Positions 11,745 through 21,120 of a stretch of DNA of 64,000 bases are shown in pieces (the stretch's first letter is position 1; every line of letters starts with the position of its first letter). Made by a program: the position numbers and the translations under genes. The stretch comes from Sophora flavescens. Its lineage: Eukaryota > Streptophyta > Magnoliopsida > Fabales > Fabaceae. The DNA lies in assembly GCA_030762895.1 (NCBI GenBank), contig JAUPTC010000113.1:1-64000 (forward strand), written 5' to 3'. The notes below the pieces were generated by a model. It was given only the letters and a program-made list of their open reading frames with translations, was not told the origin of the DNA and searched no databases.

Positions 11745-12929
11745 ATGGCCTCTAATGGTTTTTATCAAATGGATGGGTCATACAATAAGGCCCCAGTTTT
11801 TAATAGTGAAGGTTATTCGTATTGGAAAGAACGTATGAGAATCTTTATATGTTCCCATGATCTAGATGTATGGAAAGGAAAGAGTAAAGCCTAGAGATAG
11901 ATGGACTGATGATGAGAAAAAGAGAGTACAACTAGATTGGAGAGGTAAAAGTATCATATCTGCTGCTATAGGACAAGATGAATTCTTTAGAGTGTGTAAT
12001 TGTAGATCCGCACAAGAAATGTGGAATAATCTGCAAGTTACCCATGAGGGTACTAGTGAAGTGAAGCGAGCTCGAGTTAACACCTTGACTCATGAATATG
12101 AGCTTTTTCGTATGATTCCAGGAGAATCAATACAAGATATGTAAAAACGCTTCACGCATATAGTTAATCATCTAGCAACATTAGGAAAAACTTTTCCAAA
12201 TGAAGACTTAGTTAACAAAGTTTTGAGATGTTTAAGCATGAATTGGCAGCCGAAGGTTACGGCTATCGCAAAATCAAGGAATTTGGCTTCAATGTCCTTA
12301 GCCGCATTATTTGGAAAGCTCCAAGAGCACGAATTGGAAATGAATCGTCTCACTGAGCATGAGGAAGGAGACAAAAAGAAGAAGAGCTTAGCCCTAATCT
12401 CCACATCTTCAAAAGCAAGGAAAGAAGAAAGTGATAAAAGTGACGAATCGGAAGACTCGGATTCAAGTGATGATGACCTTAGCCTCTTTGTGAAAAAGTT
12501 TAGTAAATTCATCAAGAAAAGAGGTGGAGGTAGAAGGTCATTCAACCGGAATAAGAAGAACTTCAAAAGGGAGAATGACACTTCAACAATAAATTGCTAT
12601 GAATGTGGAAAGAAAGGGCACATGAAAACGGAATGTCCTCAATTGCAAAAGAATGGGGACAAATATGAGAAGAGGACTAAAAAGGACAAGTAGGGCAAAA
12701 AGGCATTAATAGCTTGGGACGATAACGACCTCAACTCATCTGATAGCTCCGATGATGATGAAGTTGCTAACCTATGTCTAATGGCAAGCCACCATGAGGA
12801 AGATGAGGTAACCGGTGATTAATTTGAATCTTTTTCTTCCGATGATGGTTTACAAAATGCTTATGATGAACTTCATGAAGAATCTATAAGACTCATTAAA
12901 TTAAATTCTTCTTTTAAGAAAATCATTTA
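11745..12929 (+). pseudogene. Copia gag with UBN2-like region and CCHC knuckle, broken
   Basis: The start ATG at 11,745 opens MASNGFYQMDG and then YWKERMRIF, the usual beginning of plant copia gag. A frame change near 11,875 leads into the UBN2-like core (about 11,880-12,330), which includes AQEMWNNL. In-frame stops lie at 12,142-12,144 and 12,691-12,693. A Lys/Glu/Ser/Asp-rich segment precedes the zinc knuckle CYECGKKGHMKTEC at 12,595-12,636. The reading ends at 12,929, where satellite resumes. Gag would package element RNA, but with several lesions and no pol this copy is dead. The mirror copy at 27,606-28,800 shares both in-frame stops. Confidence 0.85.
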
Positions 12930-14452
12930 AGCCTCACCACCTCATCGAGTACCCAACAAAATTGATAAAAATCGAAAGCCAACATTTTTAAAAACCAACA
13001 ACGTCACGAGGATCCTTTCCGATGCGCCTTCAGTTGATCCGGTGTTTGCCACCCCTCCAAGGCCACTTCAGGACGATCACCCGTCTCTTGGTGCTTCGGC
13101 TCAGCCCCGAAAGGCATCACCTAAAACCATGTCCATCAACAACCACGGTCGAGGAGCTGCACACCCACAGCCTCGCCACCCCATCGAGTACCCTACAAAA
13201 TTGATAAATATCGAAAGCCAACATTTTTAAAAACCAACAACGTCACGAGGATCCTTTCCGATGCGCCTTCAGTCGATCCAGTGTTTGCCACCCCTCCAAG
13301 GCCACTTCAGGACGATTACCCATCTCTTGGTGCTTCGGCTCCGCCCCGGAAGGCATCACCTAACACCACGTCCATCCACAACCAAGGTCGAGGAGCCGCG
13401 CACCCACAGCCACGCCACTCCATCGAATACCATACAAAATTGATAAATATCGAAAGCCAACATTTTTAAAAACCAACAACATCACGAGGATCCTTTTTGA
13501 TATGCCTTCGGCCGATCTGGTGTTTCCCACCCCTTCCAAGGCCACTTAAAGGCTATAACCCGTCTCTGGGTTCTTCGGCTCCAACCTGGAAGGCATCAAC
13601 CAACACCATGTCCGTCCACAGCCAAGGTCGAGGTGCCACACACCCACAGCCTCACCACACCATCGAGTACCCTACAAAATTGATAAATATTGAAAGCCAA
13701 CATTTTTAAAAACCAACAACATCAGGTGGATCCTTTCCGATGTGCCTTCAATCGATCCGGTGTTTGCCACCCCTCCAAGGCCACTTCAGGGCGAACATGC
13801 GTCTCTTGATGCTTCGGCTCCGCCCCGGAAGGCATCCCCTAACACCACGTCCATCCACAGCCAAGGTCGAGGTGCCACACACCCACAGCCTCACCACACC
13901 ATCGAGTACCCTACAAAATTGATAAATACCGAAAACCAACATTTTTAATAACCAACAACATCACGAGGATCCTTTCTGATGCACCTTCAGTCGATCCGGT
14001 GTTTGCCACCCCTCCATGGCCATTTCAGGACGATCATGCGTCTCTTGTTGCTTCGGCTCCGCCCCGGAAGGCATCACCTAAAACCACGTCCATCAACAAC
14101 CACGGTCGAGGAGCCGCACACCCACAGCCTTGCCACCCCATCGAGTACGCTACAAAGTTGATAAATATCGAAAGCCAACATTTTTAAAAACCAACAACAT
14201 CAGGAGGTTCCTTTCCGATGCGCCTTCAATCGATCCGGTGTTTGCCACCCCTCCAAGGCCACTTCAGGACGATCACCCGTCTCTTGGTGCTTCGGCTCCG
14301 CCCCGGAAGGCATCACCTAACACCACGTCCATTCACAACCAAGGTCGAGGAGCCGCGCACCCACAGCCTCTCCACTCCATCGAGTACCCTACAAAATTGA
14401 TAAATATCGCAAGCCAACATTTTTAAAAACCAACAACATCATGAGGATCCTT
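12930..14452 (+). repeat. 240-bp satellite array, inner left block, about 6 units
   Basis: Same satellite as 3,511-10,340, resuming in mid-unit at gcctcaccacctcatcgag after the copia fragment. The units here are closer to each other (cctccaaggccacttcagg variant) and about 239 bp long. Confidence 0.93.
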
Positions 14453-15000
14453 TCCGACGAGGGAATGGTGCATCGGGCACGGGTCTCCGGATGCACCAGG
14501 TGTCGGATCTGGCTCGATCTGTGCGGAAAGGAACCAAGGAACGAGGGAATGGTGCATCGGGCATGGGTCCCCGGGTGCATCAGATTCATGGTTTGGCTCT
14601 GTTTGGCTCGATGTGGTGCACTAGATTCCTGACATGGCTCGGTGTGCTGCACCAGATTCCTAATTTGGCTCCGTGTGGTGCACCAGATTCATGACTTGGC
14701 GCGGTCTAGAGCACCGGTCTGGTGCACCTGATTCATGGTTTGGCTCCGTCTGGTGCACCAAATTCATGACTTGATCCGGTGTGGTGCACCAGATTCATGA
14801 TTTGGCTCGGTGTGGTGCACCAGATTCCAGACTTGGCCCGGTATGGTGCACCAGATTCCTGACTTGGCTCGGTGTGGTGCACCAGATTCCTGGTTTGGCT
14901 CGGTGTGGTGCACCAGATTCCATACTTGGCCCGGTCTGGTGCACCAGATTCCTGACTTGGCCCGGTCTGGTGCACCAGATTCCTAGTTTGGCTCGGTGTG
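14453..15000 (-). repeat. 31-bp GGTGCACC tandem repeat, left block
   Basis: After a GC-rich lead-in (14,453-14,600, with two copies of gagggaatggtgcatcgggca), the sequence becomes units of about 31 bp around tggtgcaccagattcctga-cttggctcggtg. GGTGCACC is self-complementary. The block runs into the N gap. Its complement is 21,741-23,150. Confidence 0.9.
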
Positions 15001-15500
15001 NNNNNNNNNNNNNNNNNNNNNNNNNNNNNNNNNNNNNNNNNNNNNNNNNNNNNNNNNNNNNNNNNNNNNNNNNNNNNNNNNNNNNNNNNNNNNNNNNNNN
15101 NNNNNNNNNNNNNNNNNNNNNNNNNNNNNNNNNNNNNNNNNNNNNNNNNNNNNNNNNNNNNNNNNNNNNNNNNNNNNNNNNNNNNNNNNNNNNNNNNNNN
15201 NNNNNNNNNNNNNNNNNNNNNNNNNNNNNNNNNNNNNNNNNNNNNNNNNNNNNNNNNNNNNNNNNNNNNNNNNNNNNNNNNNNNNNNNNNNNNNNNNNNN
15301 NNNNNNNNNNNNNNNNNNNNNNNNNNNNNNNNNNNNNNNNNNNNNNNNNNNNNNNNNNNNNNNNNNNNNNNNNNNNNNNNNNNNNNNNNNNNNNNNNNNN
15401 NNNNNNNNNNNNNNNNNNNNNNNNNNNNNNNNNNNNNNNNNNNNNNNNNNNNNNNNNNNNNNNNNNNNNNNNNNNNNNNNNNNNNNNNNNNNNNNNNNNN
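15001..15500. other. Assembly gap of exactly 500 N
   Basis: 500 consecutive N, a round size typical of a placeholder of unknown length. Open frames running through it are meaningless. Linkage and distance across it should not be trusted. Confidence 1.
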
Positions 15501-15614
15501 AAACAATAAAAGAAGAGTGTTCGGTGAATGAGGAAAGCAAAGAAGGAGAAGTAATAAAAAAAGAAAGCCATGAGAAAAAGGTAGAAGAAAAGGGAATGGA
15601 GGAAAACAAACAGA

Positions 15615-15917
15615 ATGAAAAAGATGTTGAGAAAAAGGTGGAGACTGCATTTTTTGAAGGGGAAAATAAAAAGAAAAAAAATTGAGGCAAAGGTTGAAAG
15701 AAGAATTGAGAGTCTTCCTATAAAAGAAAATAAGGTGAAGGGAGGGTTGTTGGCAAGGCAGTCTATATATATATTTCTATGTAAAGATGCTTATTCGACT
15801 ACTAATGCAAACTCTTTGCCTAGAGGTGATGACTCTATTTTGAAGGAAGTTGAAGAAACAATTCCAAGAGAGGTGCCGCATGGATTCAAAATGGTTGTGT
15901 TTGAACCCGGAGGATAA
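15615..15917 (+). pseudogene. A element linker fragment, first copy (100 aa)
   Basis: Carries the Lys/Glu-rich tract, then LARQSIYIFLCKD, LPRGDDSILKEVEE, EVPHGF and VVFEPGG, as at the end of the 301-aa frame at 1,566-2,471. It is separated from its protease part by the gap and by a single-base frame change. The same deletion junction joins the linker to the integrase tail. Confidence 0.65.
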
Positions 15918-16490
15918 AGAAGACTCCTTAAGGCAATTAATTCGAGGTCGAATTCTTTTCAAGAGGGAGGGAATGATGAAAACCAAGGATGATGTCCAAT
16001 TTGAGGCCAAATTAATATTTTTGATGAAAATTTTATTTTCATTGTGGTGAACCCGTATGCTTGATTTGGTCAGATCTTGAGCTACGAATCTCCGATTGAT
16101 GCATTCTTTGGTGTGTTGGAAAGCTTAGGGAATTATCTACAAATCATATCTCAGGCCTCTTGACCAAAATCGGCTTCTATCATGGTGAAAAAGGGCTGCA
16201 AGCTTAATACGAATTCTTGGACCTTAAATGAGTTATATGTTAATTGGGCTACACTAAGCTTGATGAATGAGCAAGGCCCATTATGAATGGTGGCTGGCAC
16301 GTTTTTGAAACTCACAAAGGAGAGCAACCTTTGGCTTGCATGCCTAGGTAACTCCTTTAGAAGTTATGGAACCACTTTTATTATTTTCTTAAGTAGGATA
16401 GTTATGTTCTTTTAATAACCACTTAGTGGAGAGTTATGTCTAGGAGTTTATGTCATCTTATGATGACCTTTGGTTTTTATTTCCCTATGC

Positions 16491-16497
16491 TATATGT
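16491..16497 (+). promoter_or_regulatory. TATA-like box of A LTR
   Basis: TATATGT lies 116 bases before hairpin 1. The D and E LTRs have the same heptamer at 39,203 and 20,604, 123 and 115 bases before their hairpins. Transcription start is not visible and is inferred to lie about 30 bases downstream. Confidence 0.5.
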
Positions 16498-16537
16498 ACA
16501 CACCTATTACATGATGAATGATAACTTTGAGTTCATT

Positions 16538-16673
16538 TTGGATTGATTCCAATTGTGAGAGTGTTTTCTCTCTTGGGTTCTTCATTGAGCCAACCCTTGT
16601 TCTTATCAAGAATCCAAGATTCTTGTGGCGAACCTCACATTGGCTTATCAAATCCCCTTGGATTTGTGGCGCC
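16538..16673 (+). other. Structured hairpin chain in LTR (reference, family A)
   Basis: Four inverted repeats in line. TTGGA/TCCAA is at 16,538-16,552 and GAGAG/CTCTC at 16,557-16,572. CAAGAATC/GATTCTTG (loop CAA) is at 16,607-16,625 and is followed by TGGCGAAC. CAAATCC/GGATTTG (loop CCTT) is at 16,649-16,666 and is followed by TGGCGCC. Both large hairpins are thus followed by TGGCG. The second stem differs between families but always stays paired (see findings). Its position downstream of the TATA box would place it in the R region/5' leader of the RNA. Confidence 0.75.
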
Positions 16674-16786
16674 TACCTCCCATTTCTCATCTTATCCAAT
16701 TTTGTATTTCATCTTCTTCTATAATTTTGCTTGGTCACTCAAGGATAGATCCGAAAATATATATGTTCCTTGTTAGGATCATATCA

Positions 16787-16802
16787 TTTGGTATCTAGAG
16801 CC
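16787..16802 (+). other. A element primer binding site
   Basis: TTTGGTATCTAGAGCC directly follows the LTR end ATATCA, as in the other A copies. Confidence 0.7.
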
Positions 16803-16889
16803 ATCCTTCCTAGAGTGACTTATGATTTTTCTTTTTTTCAACTTTTTCTTTTATTTTCGGAAGTTTGAATTTTTCTTGGTGGGTTCTTC

Positions 16890-17372
16890 ATGGAGTCACT
16901 AATGAAGAAAAATGATGCCAAGAAAATGGAGGATCTTTTCTATTCTAGATGCTATGTGAAGGACAAGATATGTAGCTTGGTCATTGATAGAAAGGGTTAC
17001 ATCAACCTAGCTAGTACCACCATGGTGAAAAAGTTGGGACTTCCTCTTCTAGAGCATCCACAACCGTATGTCATTTGGAGCATCCCGGAGTTTAGTGATT
17101 TCGGTGATGTGATGGTGAACAGACAAGTACAAGTGCCATTCCGGATTGGGAGATATGAAGATGACGTTTTATGTGATGTGGTGCCCATGGAAACGAAGCA
17201 CTTGTTACTTGGGCGTCCATGGAGGATTGAACGACAAGCGAAATATGATGTCTACAACAATAGGTACTCATTTGTATTTAATAATCGTAAAATTACTCTT
17301 GGATCATTGTCACCAAAACAAGTGTATGAAGATCAAATGTACTTGAAAGGAGAGAGTGAGAAAAAAGAATGA
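16890..17372 (+). CDS. Degenerate protease-like ORF of element A (160 aa)
   Basis: Same product as the first 160 residues at 1,566-2,471: FYSRCYVKDKICSLVID, then R-K-G in place of the catalytic G-G-S, and then LCDVVP and LLLGRPW near residues 95-115. A one-base difference in the run of A after ESEKK ends the frame early. The remaining Lys/Glu linker continues in other frames to 17,794. No gag, RT or integrase is present. A role as a functional protease is unlikely. Confidence 0.7.
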   Translation: MESLMKKNDAKKMEDLFYSRCYVKDKICSLVIDRKGYINLASTTMVKKLGLPLLEHPQPYVIWSIPEFSDFGDVMVNRQVQVPFRIGRYEDDVLCDVVPMETKHLLLGRPWRIERQAKYDVYNNRYSFVFNNRKITLGSLSPKQVYEDQMYLKGESEKKE

Positions 17373-17491
17373 TTGAGAAAACAATAAAAGAAGAGTGTTC
17401 GGTGAATGAGGAAAGCAAAGAAGGAGAAGTAATAAAAAAGAAAGCCATGAGAAAAAGGTAGAAGAAAAGGGAATGGAGGAAAACAAACAGA

Positions 17492-17794
17492 ATGAAAAAG
17501 ATGTTGAGAAAAAGGTGGAGACTGCATTTTTTGAAGGGGAAAATAAAAAGAAAAAAAATTGAGGCAAAGGTTGAAAGAAGAATTGAGAGTCTTCCTATAA
17601 AAGAAAATAAGGTGAAGGGAGGGTTGTTGGCAAGGCAGTCTATATATATATTTCTATGTAAAGATGCTTATTCGACTACTAATGCAAACTCTTTGCCTAG
17701 AGGTGATGACTCTATTTTGAAGGAAGTTGAAGAAACAATTCCAAGAGAGGTGCCGCATGGATTCAAAATGGTTGTGTTTGAACCCGGAGGATAA
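17492..17794 (+). pseudogene. A element linker fragment, second copy (100 aa)
   Basis: Its translation is identical to that of 15,615-15,917, exactly 1,877 bp downstream. It ends with EVPHGF then VVFEPGG and a stop, followed 56 bp later by the purine tract and LTR. Confidence 0.65.
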
Positions 17795-17850
17795 AGAAGA
17801 CTCCTTAAGGCAATTAATTCGAGGTCGAATTCTTTTCAAGAGGGAGGGAA

Positions 17851-18357
17851 TGATGAAAACCAAGGATGATGTCCAATTTGAGGCCAAATTAATATTTTTG
17901 ATGAAAATTTTATTTTCATTGTGGTGAACCCGTATGCTTGATTTGGTCAGATCTTGAGCTACGAATCTCCGATTGATGCATTCTTTGGTGTGTTGGAAAG
18001 CTTAGGGAATTATCTACAAATCATATCTCAGGCCTCTTGACCAAAATCGGCTTCTATCATGGTGAAAAAGGGCTGCAAGCTTAATACGAATTCTTGGACC
18101 TTAAATGAGTTATATGTTAATTGGGCTACACTAAGCTTGATGAATGAGCAAGGCCCATTATGAATGGTGGCTGGCACGTTTTTGAAACTCACAAAGGAGA
18201 GCAACCTTTGGCTTGCATGCCTAGGTAACTCCTTTAGAAGTTATGGAACCACTTTTATTATTTTCTTAAGTAGGATAGTTATGTTCTTTTAATAACCACT
18301 TAGTGGAGAGTTATGTCTAGGAGTTTATGTCATCTTATGATGACCTTTGGTTTTTAT
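17851..18357 (+). repeat. A element LTR, truncated at 3' side
   Basis: Matches 15,974-16,480 and then stops after ggtttttat. Sequence from 18,358 belongs to another LTR family, so the TATA box and hairpins of this copy are lost. Confidence 0.85.
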
Positions 18358-18579
18358 AATTGAACCAAACAATTGATCTTACCAAGAATCCAAGATTCTT
18401 GTGGCGAACCTCACTTGGCTTATCAAAACTCTTGTTTTGTGGCGCCATCATCATCTTCTTACTCATCCATTTTCTTTCTTTCTTCACTTTAATCTTGGTT
18501 ACCAAGTGTTACCCGAATTTGTGTTAAAAATTCAACCAAAACGATCATCAAAGGCAACCTCACCATTTGGTTGTCATCA
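18358..18579 (+). repeat. E element 5' LTR remnant
   Basis: 3' part of an LTR ending TTTGGTTGTCATCA. It holds hairpin 1 (18,383-18,401) and hairpin 2 (CAAAAC TCTT GTTTTG, 18,424-18,439) followed by TGGCGCCA. Confidence 0.85.
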
Positions 18580-18599
18580 AGTGGTATCAAAGCTTAGGC
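18580..18599 (+). other. E element primer binding site
   Basis: AGTGGTATCAAAGCTTAGGC, the same primer site used by B, D and F. It fits an initiator tRNA-Met primer with minor changes. Confidence 0.7.
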
Positions 18600-19219
18600 T
18601 TTGGTTGGATTTTGTGTTTTTGTTCTTCATCTTCTACCTTTCTTCTTTTCTACCTAGAAAAACCCAAAACAAAAAAAAATTATTTTCTTGTTTCTGTTTG
18701 AAGGGAATTATTGTGTTATTGTGTTCATCTTCTTGCTTCCGAAAATCAACAAAAAAATCGAAAAAAAAAGGAAATACATTTGTGTTTCTCTTTGCAAGCT
18801 TTTCTCTAGTGTGTTGTATGAATTAAAAAAAAAATCGAAAAAAAAGAGAGGAAAACAACACCTAGAATTTCAAGAAAAAAGAGAAGAGAAAAAGTTATAT
18901 TTGGGCCATTTGAGTTCTTGAAATATTTCCCTTCTTTCTTGTTTCATTATTCTCAAAGATTTTCCTTTCTAGCCTTTCCTTTTGTTTCCTTTGTTTTGAT
19001 AAGTTTTGTGATTTTTGTTACTTGATTTTTGGATTTTTGTGTGGATTGTTGTTTGACTCCTCTATGGCCTAAAAGAGAACAATTGAGTGGAAAAAGGCAA
19101 GAGTGAAAATTACATCTTGTGTGGAAAAAGCCAATTGAGTGAAATATACATTGTGCGCACTTGGTGAGTGGATTGGTTCATACATATATATATTTTTATT
19201 TTCTAACTTGTATTCTTTG

Positions 19220-20227
19220 CTATTTTGCGATTTGAAAATTTTGACTATGTACAAGAACATAGGAAAGAGGTTGAAGAGTGGATTCGGCAAATGCATGAGA
19301 GGCGTGACAAGAAGATGAGAGAGAACAAAAAAAAGGTTGAGAAAAGAGGAAAGAATGAAAAGACAAATAGAAAGTTTTGAAGACCATGTGAAGAAGTTGG
19401 TGGAAGACTCCAACAAGAAAGAGAATGAGAGGAACGAGAGAGAGAAAGCAAAACAAGAGAATGAGGCAAAAGCAAAAGAGAGTGAAAGGAAAAGTGATGA
19501 TCAAAAGGAAAAGGAAAGAGAAAGTGATAAGAAGAGTGATGATAAAGAGAAAAATAGTGTGAAAAAAAGTGAGAAAAATAGTGCGGAAATAATTGAGAAA
19601 AAAGAGATTTATTTGGTAACAAAAAGTGAAGAGAAGAGGGTTTTTATTTCAAGGCAGCCCCAATGCATATTTTATTGCAAGAATTTTCATTTGGTTGATA
19701 ACACTTCTAACGATCTCTTTTTGCCTAGTGATGTTGTAACTCTTTTGCAAAAATTTGGAAATCTCATGCAAAAGGAAGTACCCCATGGTTTGGAAACTTT
19801 CATGGATTCCAAAATGCTCAACCAATCACCCACTCTTGCTTTATCTCCTATTGAAATGTATTTTGAACTTAAGTCTAAAGCACCCAATGTGATTGTGAGG
19901 AATACTTTAGATGGACCACCAATATCTAATTTTGGTGATGAAGATTGTTTCAATTCGATGTCGAATTCACTCAAAGAAGGAGGGGATGATATGAGCCAAG
20001 GGGGGGCAAGTCAACTCGTCATCAAGAATGATATGAGCCCAATAAGGAGCATGGACTAAGGAGCACTAAAAGGACTTGGTGGGTCTAAGACAAGAGCAAG
20101 AGCCAAGAAAGCCCAAGAAGTTCTAAACCAAATAGTGTCAACCTTGGTGGAAACAAGCCCAAGTTCAAGTCTTGATGGAGTGGAGGACAAAATGGTTACT
20201 TATCTCATCCAACTTGAAGACTCATGA
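19220..20227 (+). pseudogene. E element gag/linker-like ORF running into the LTR tail
   Basis: From about 19,220 the reading gives RFENFDYVQEHRKEVEEW, shifts frame near 19,330, and continues as the open segment 19,337-20,059 (240 aa). That segment has a coiled-coil-like Lys/Glu/Ser-rich stretch (residues 1-95). The protease-RT linker follows, with SRQPQCIFYC and KEVPHGL. Next comes a short unique part and NSMSNSLKEGGDD at the purine tract. The frame crosses into the 3' LTR, hits a TAA at 20,057-20,059, and the tail GLGGSKTRARAKKAQEVL continues in frame to 20,227. The LTR at 55,828-56,744 has CAA at that stop. No CCHC knuckle or catalytic domain is visible. Confidence 0.65.
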
Positions 20228-20917
20228 TGGGCTTGGACGTCCACTTCCCATATTATCATTTTCTAGCTTATTTCTATTAAATAAAGTGCAATAAACTTGG
20301 GTTGTATGAAGAATTTTGAATTTGGGTGCATAGTGGGAGGAATCTTGTTGGTTTGCATACCAATAGTAACTCCTTTAAGTTTTTAGCCTTTTTTTTTTAT
20401 GTTTTGTTAATTATGTGGGAGTTACACTTTTAATTTGAGAAATAAGCGTGGCTGCTACATAATGATAGAGAGAGGGTAATAAGTCACTATTAAGTGGTTG
20501 AGTTAAGTGTGAGTTTAGTAAGTCATGAATAGGCTAGTTATGTGGGGGTTATGGAATCATTGGGAAGACAAAGGGTGAAGCCAAATGTTGGCAGCCACAC
20601 CCCTATATGTAACATGCCTAAACACATTAATAAACAACTTGGATGTTGAATTTGGATTAAATCTATTTGTGAGGGAATTGTCTCTCTTTGGTTCTTGGTT
20701 GAGCCATCTTGTTCTTATCAAGAATCCACGATTCTTGTGGCGAACCTCACTTGGCTTATCAAACTCTCTAGTTTGTGGTGCCATCACCATCTCTAATCTT
20801 CACCATTTTCATATTTTCTTCCTTTTATGATACAACTCAATTCTGACTTGGATTTGTAATTGGTAAAATTCAACCAAAAAGATCAATAAAGGCAACCTCA
20901 CCATTTGGTTGTCATCA
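19987..20917 (+). repeat. E element 3' LTR (931 bp)
   Basis: Starts TGATATGAGCC with a G7 tract and ends GGTTGTCATCA. TATA-like box at 20,604; hairpins at 20,671-20,686 (GAGGGA/TCTCTC), 20,719-20,737 and 20,760-20,775. Confidence 0.88.
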
Positions 20918-21120
20918 ATTGCGAGGATCCTTTATGGTGCGCCTTCAACCGGTTTGGTGTTGGGGACCCCCACCTTGGTCACATCCGGAAGATCACGCGT
21001 CCCTTCGTGTTGCGGATCCGCCGCGAAGGGCATAACCTAACACAACGTCCATCCACAACCAAGGTCAATGAGCCACACCCATGAATCCTCAACACACCAT
21101 GGAAAATCCCCATAAAAATG
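20918..21120 (+). repeat. Single diverged 240-bp satellite unit
   Basis: Keeps the order gaggatccttt, ggtgcgccttcaac, ggtttggtgtt, cgcgtcccttcgtg, ggcataacctaacac, gtccatccacaaccaagg, but with far more changes than any unit in the main arrays. It is probably an older form of the repeat or its source sequence. Confidence 0.75.

Larger units (their letters stand above)
10341..12929 (+). mobile_element. Truncated Ty1/copia element inside the satellite (left arm)
   Basis: Order: LTR of about 1.35 kb ending GGGCCAACA, primer site AGTGGTACCAGAGC, then a gag gene ending abruptly where satellite resumes. Protease, integrase, RT and the second LTR are missing. About 29 bp of the interrupted satellite unit is lost and there is no target duplication. 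The complement at 27,606-30,187 has the same two ends, so truncation happened before the arms were duplicated. Confidence 0.85.
1..15000. repeat. Left arm of giant imperfect inverted repeat
   Basis: Read in reverse complement, this stretch follows the same order as about 22,580-39,402: D LTR, 116-bp repeat, 240-bp satellite, copia gag fragment, satellite, 31-bp repeat. Base 1 pairs with 39,402. A sample (10,201-10,340 against 30,188-30,327) shows 3 mismatches in about 139 bases. The copia gag open segments differ at 2 of 156 residues. The arm is cut by the window start and by the N gap, so its true length is unknown. Arm-specific differences are the A element at 692-3,385 here, and an A element and a solo LTR in the right arm. 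Confidence 0.9.
15974..16786 (+). repeat. A element LTR (813 bp), best reference copy
   Basis: Starts TGATGAAAACC right after the purine tract AGAGGGAGGGAA and ends GGATCATATCA, followed by the primer site. It has a TATA-like box at 16,491, hairpins at 16,538-16,552, 16,557-16,572, 16,607-16,625 and 16,649-16,666, and GGCGCC at 16,668-16,673. Confidence 0.9.
15501..18357 (+). mobile_element. Tandem A element (internal-LTR-internal-partial LTR), centre
   Basis: Structure: internal end 15,501-15,973, LTR 15,974-16,786, internal 16,787-17,850, LTR 17,851-18,357 truncated. The period is exactly 1,877 bp (813 + 1,064) and the two overlapping copies are nearly identical (I saw one single-base length difference in an A run). 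This is the expected product of unequal recombination between LTRs, but next to the N gap it could also be an assembly duplication. The last LTR breaks in its middle and joins an E-type LTR. Confidence 0.85.
18358..20917 (+). mobile_element. Non-autonomous element E (5' LTR truncated)
   Basis: Partial 5' LTR 18,358-18,579, primer site 18,580-18,599, internal 18,600-19,986, purine tract AAAGAAGGAGGGGA, 3' LTR 19,987-20,917. The internal part has a long A/T-rich leader and one gag-linker-like frame, with no RT, RNase H or integrase. Hairpin 2 differs between the two LTRs (CAAAAC/GTTTTG at 18,424-18,439 and CAAACT/AGTTTG at 20,760-20,775), so the ends come from different subfamilies or from recombination. 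The 3' flank is a diverged satellite unit. Confidence 0.82.

Noticed and set aside
14733..15690. Long open frames across 15,001-15,500
   Set aside because: They consist mostly of N translated as unknown residues.
18580..18599. Possible tRNA gene remnants at TGGTATCAAAGC sites
   Set aside because: Only 12-20 bases match a tRNA 3' end and they sit directly next to LTR ends. These are primer binding sites, not tRNA genes.
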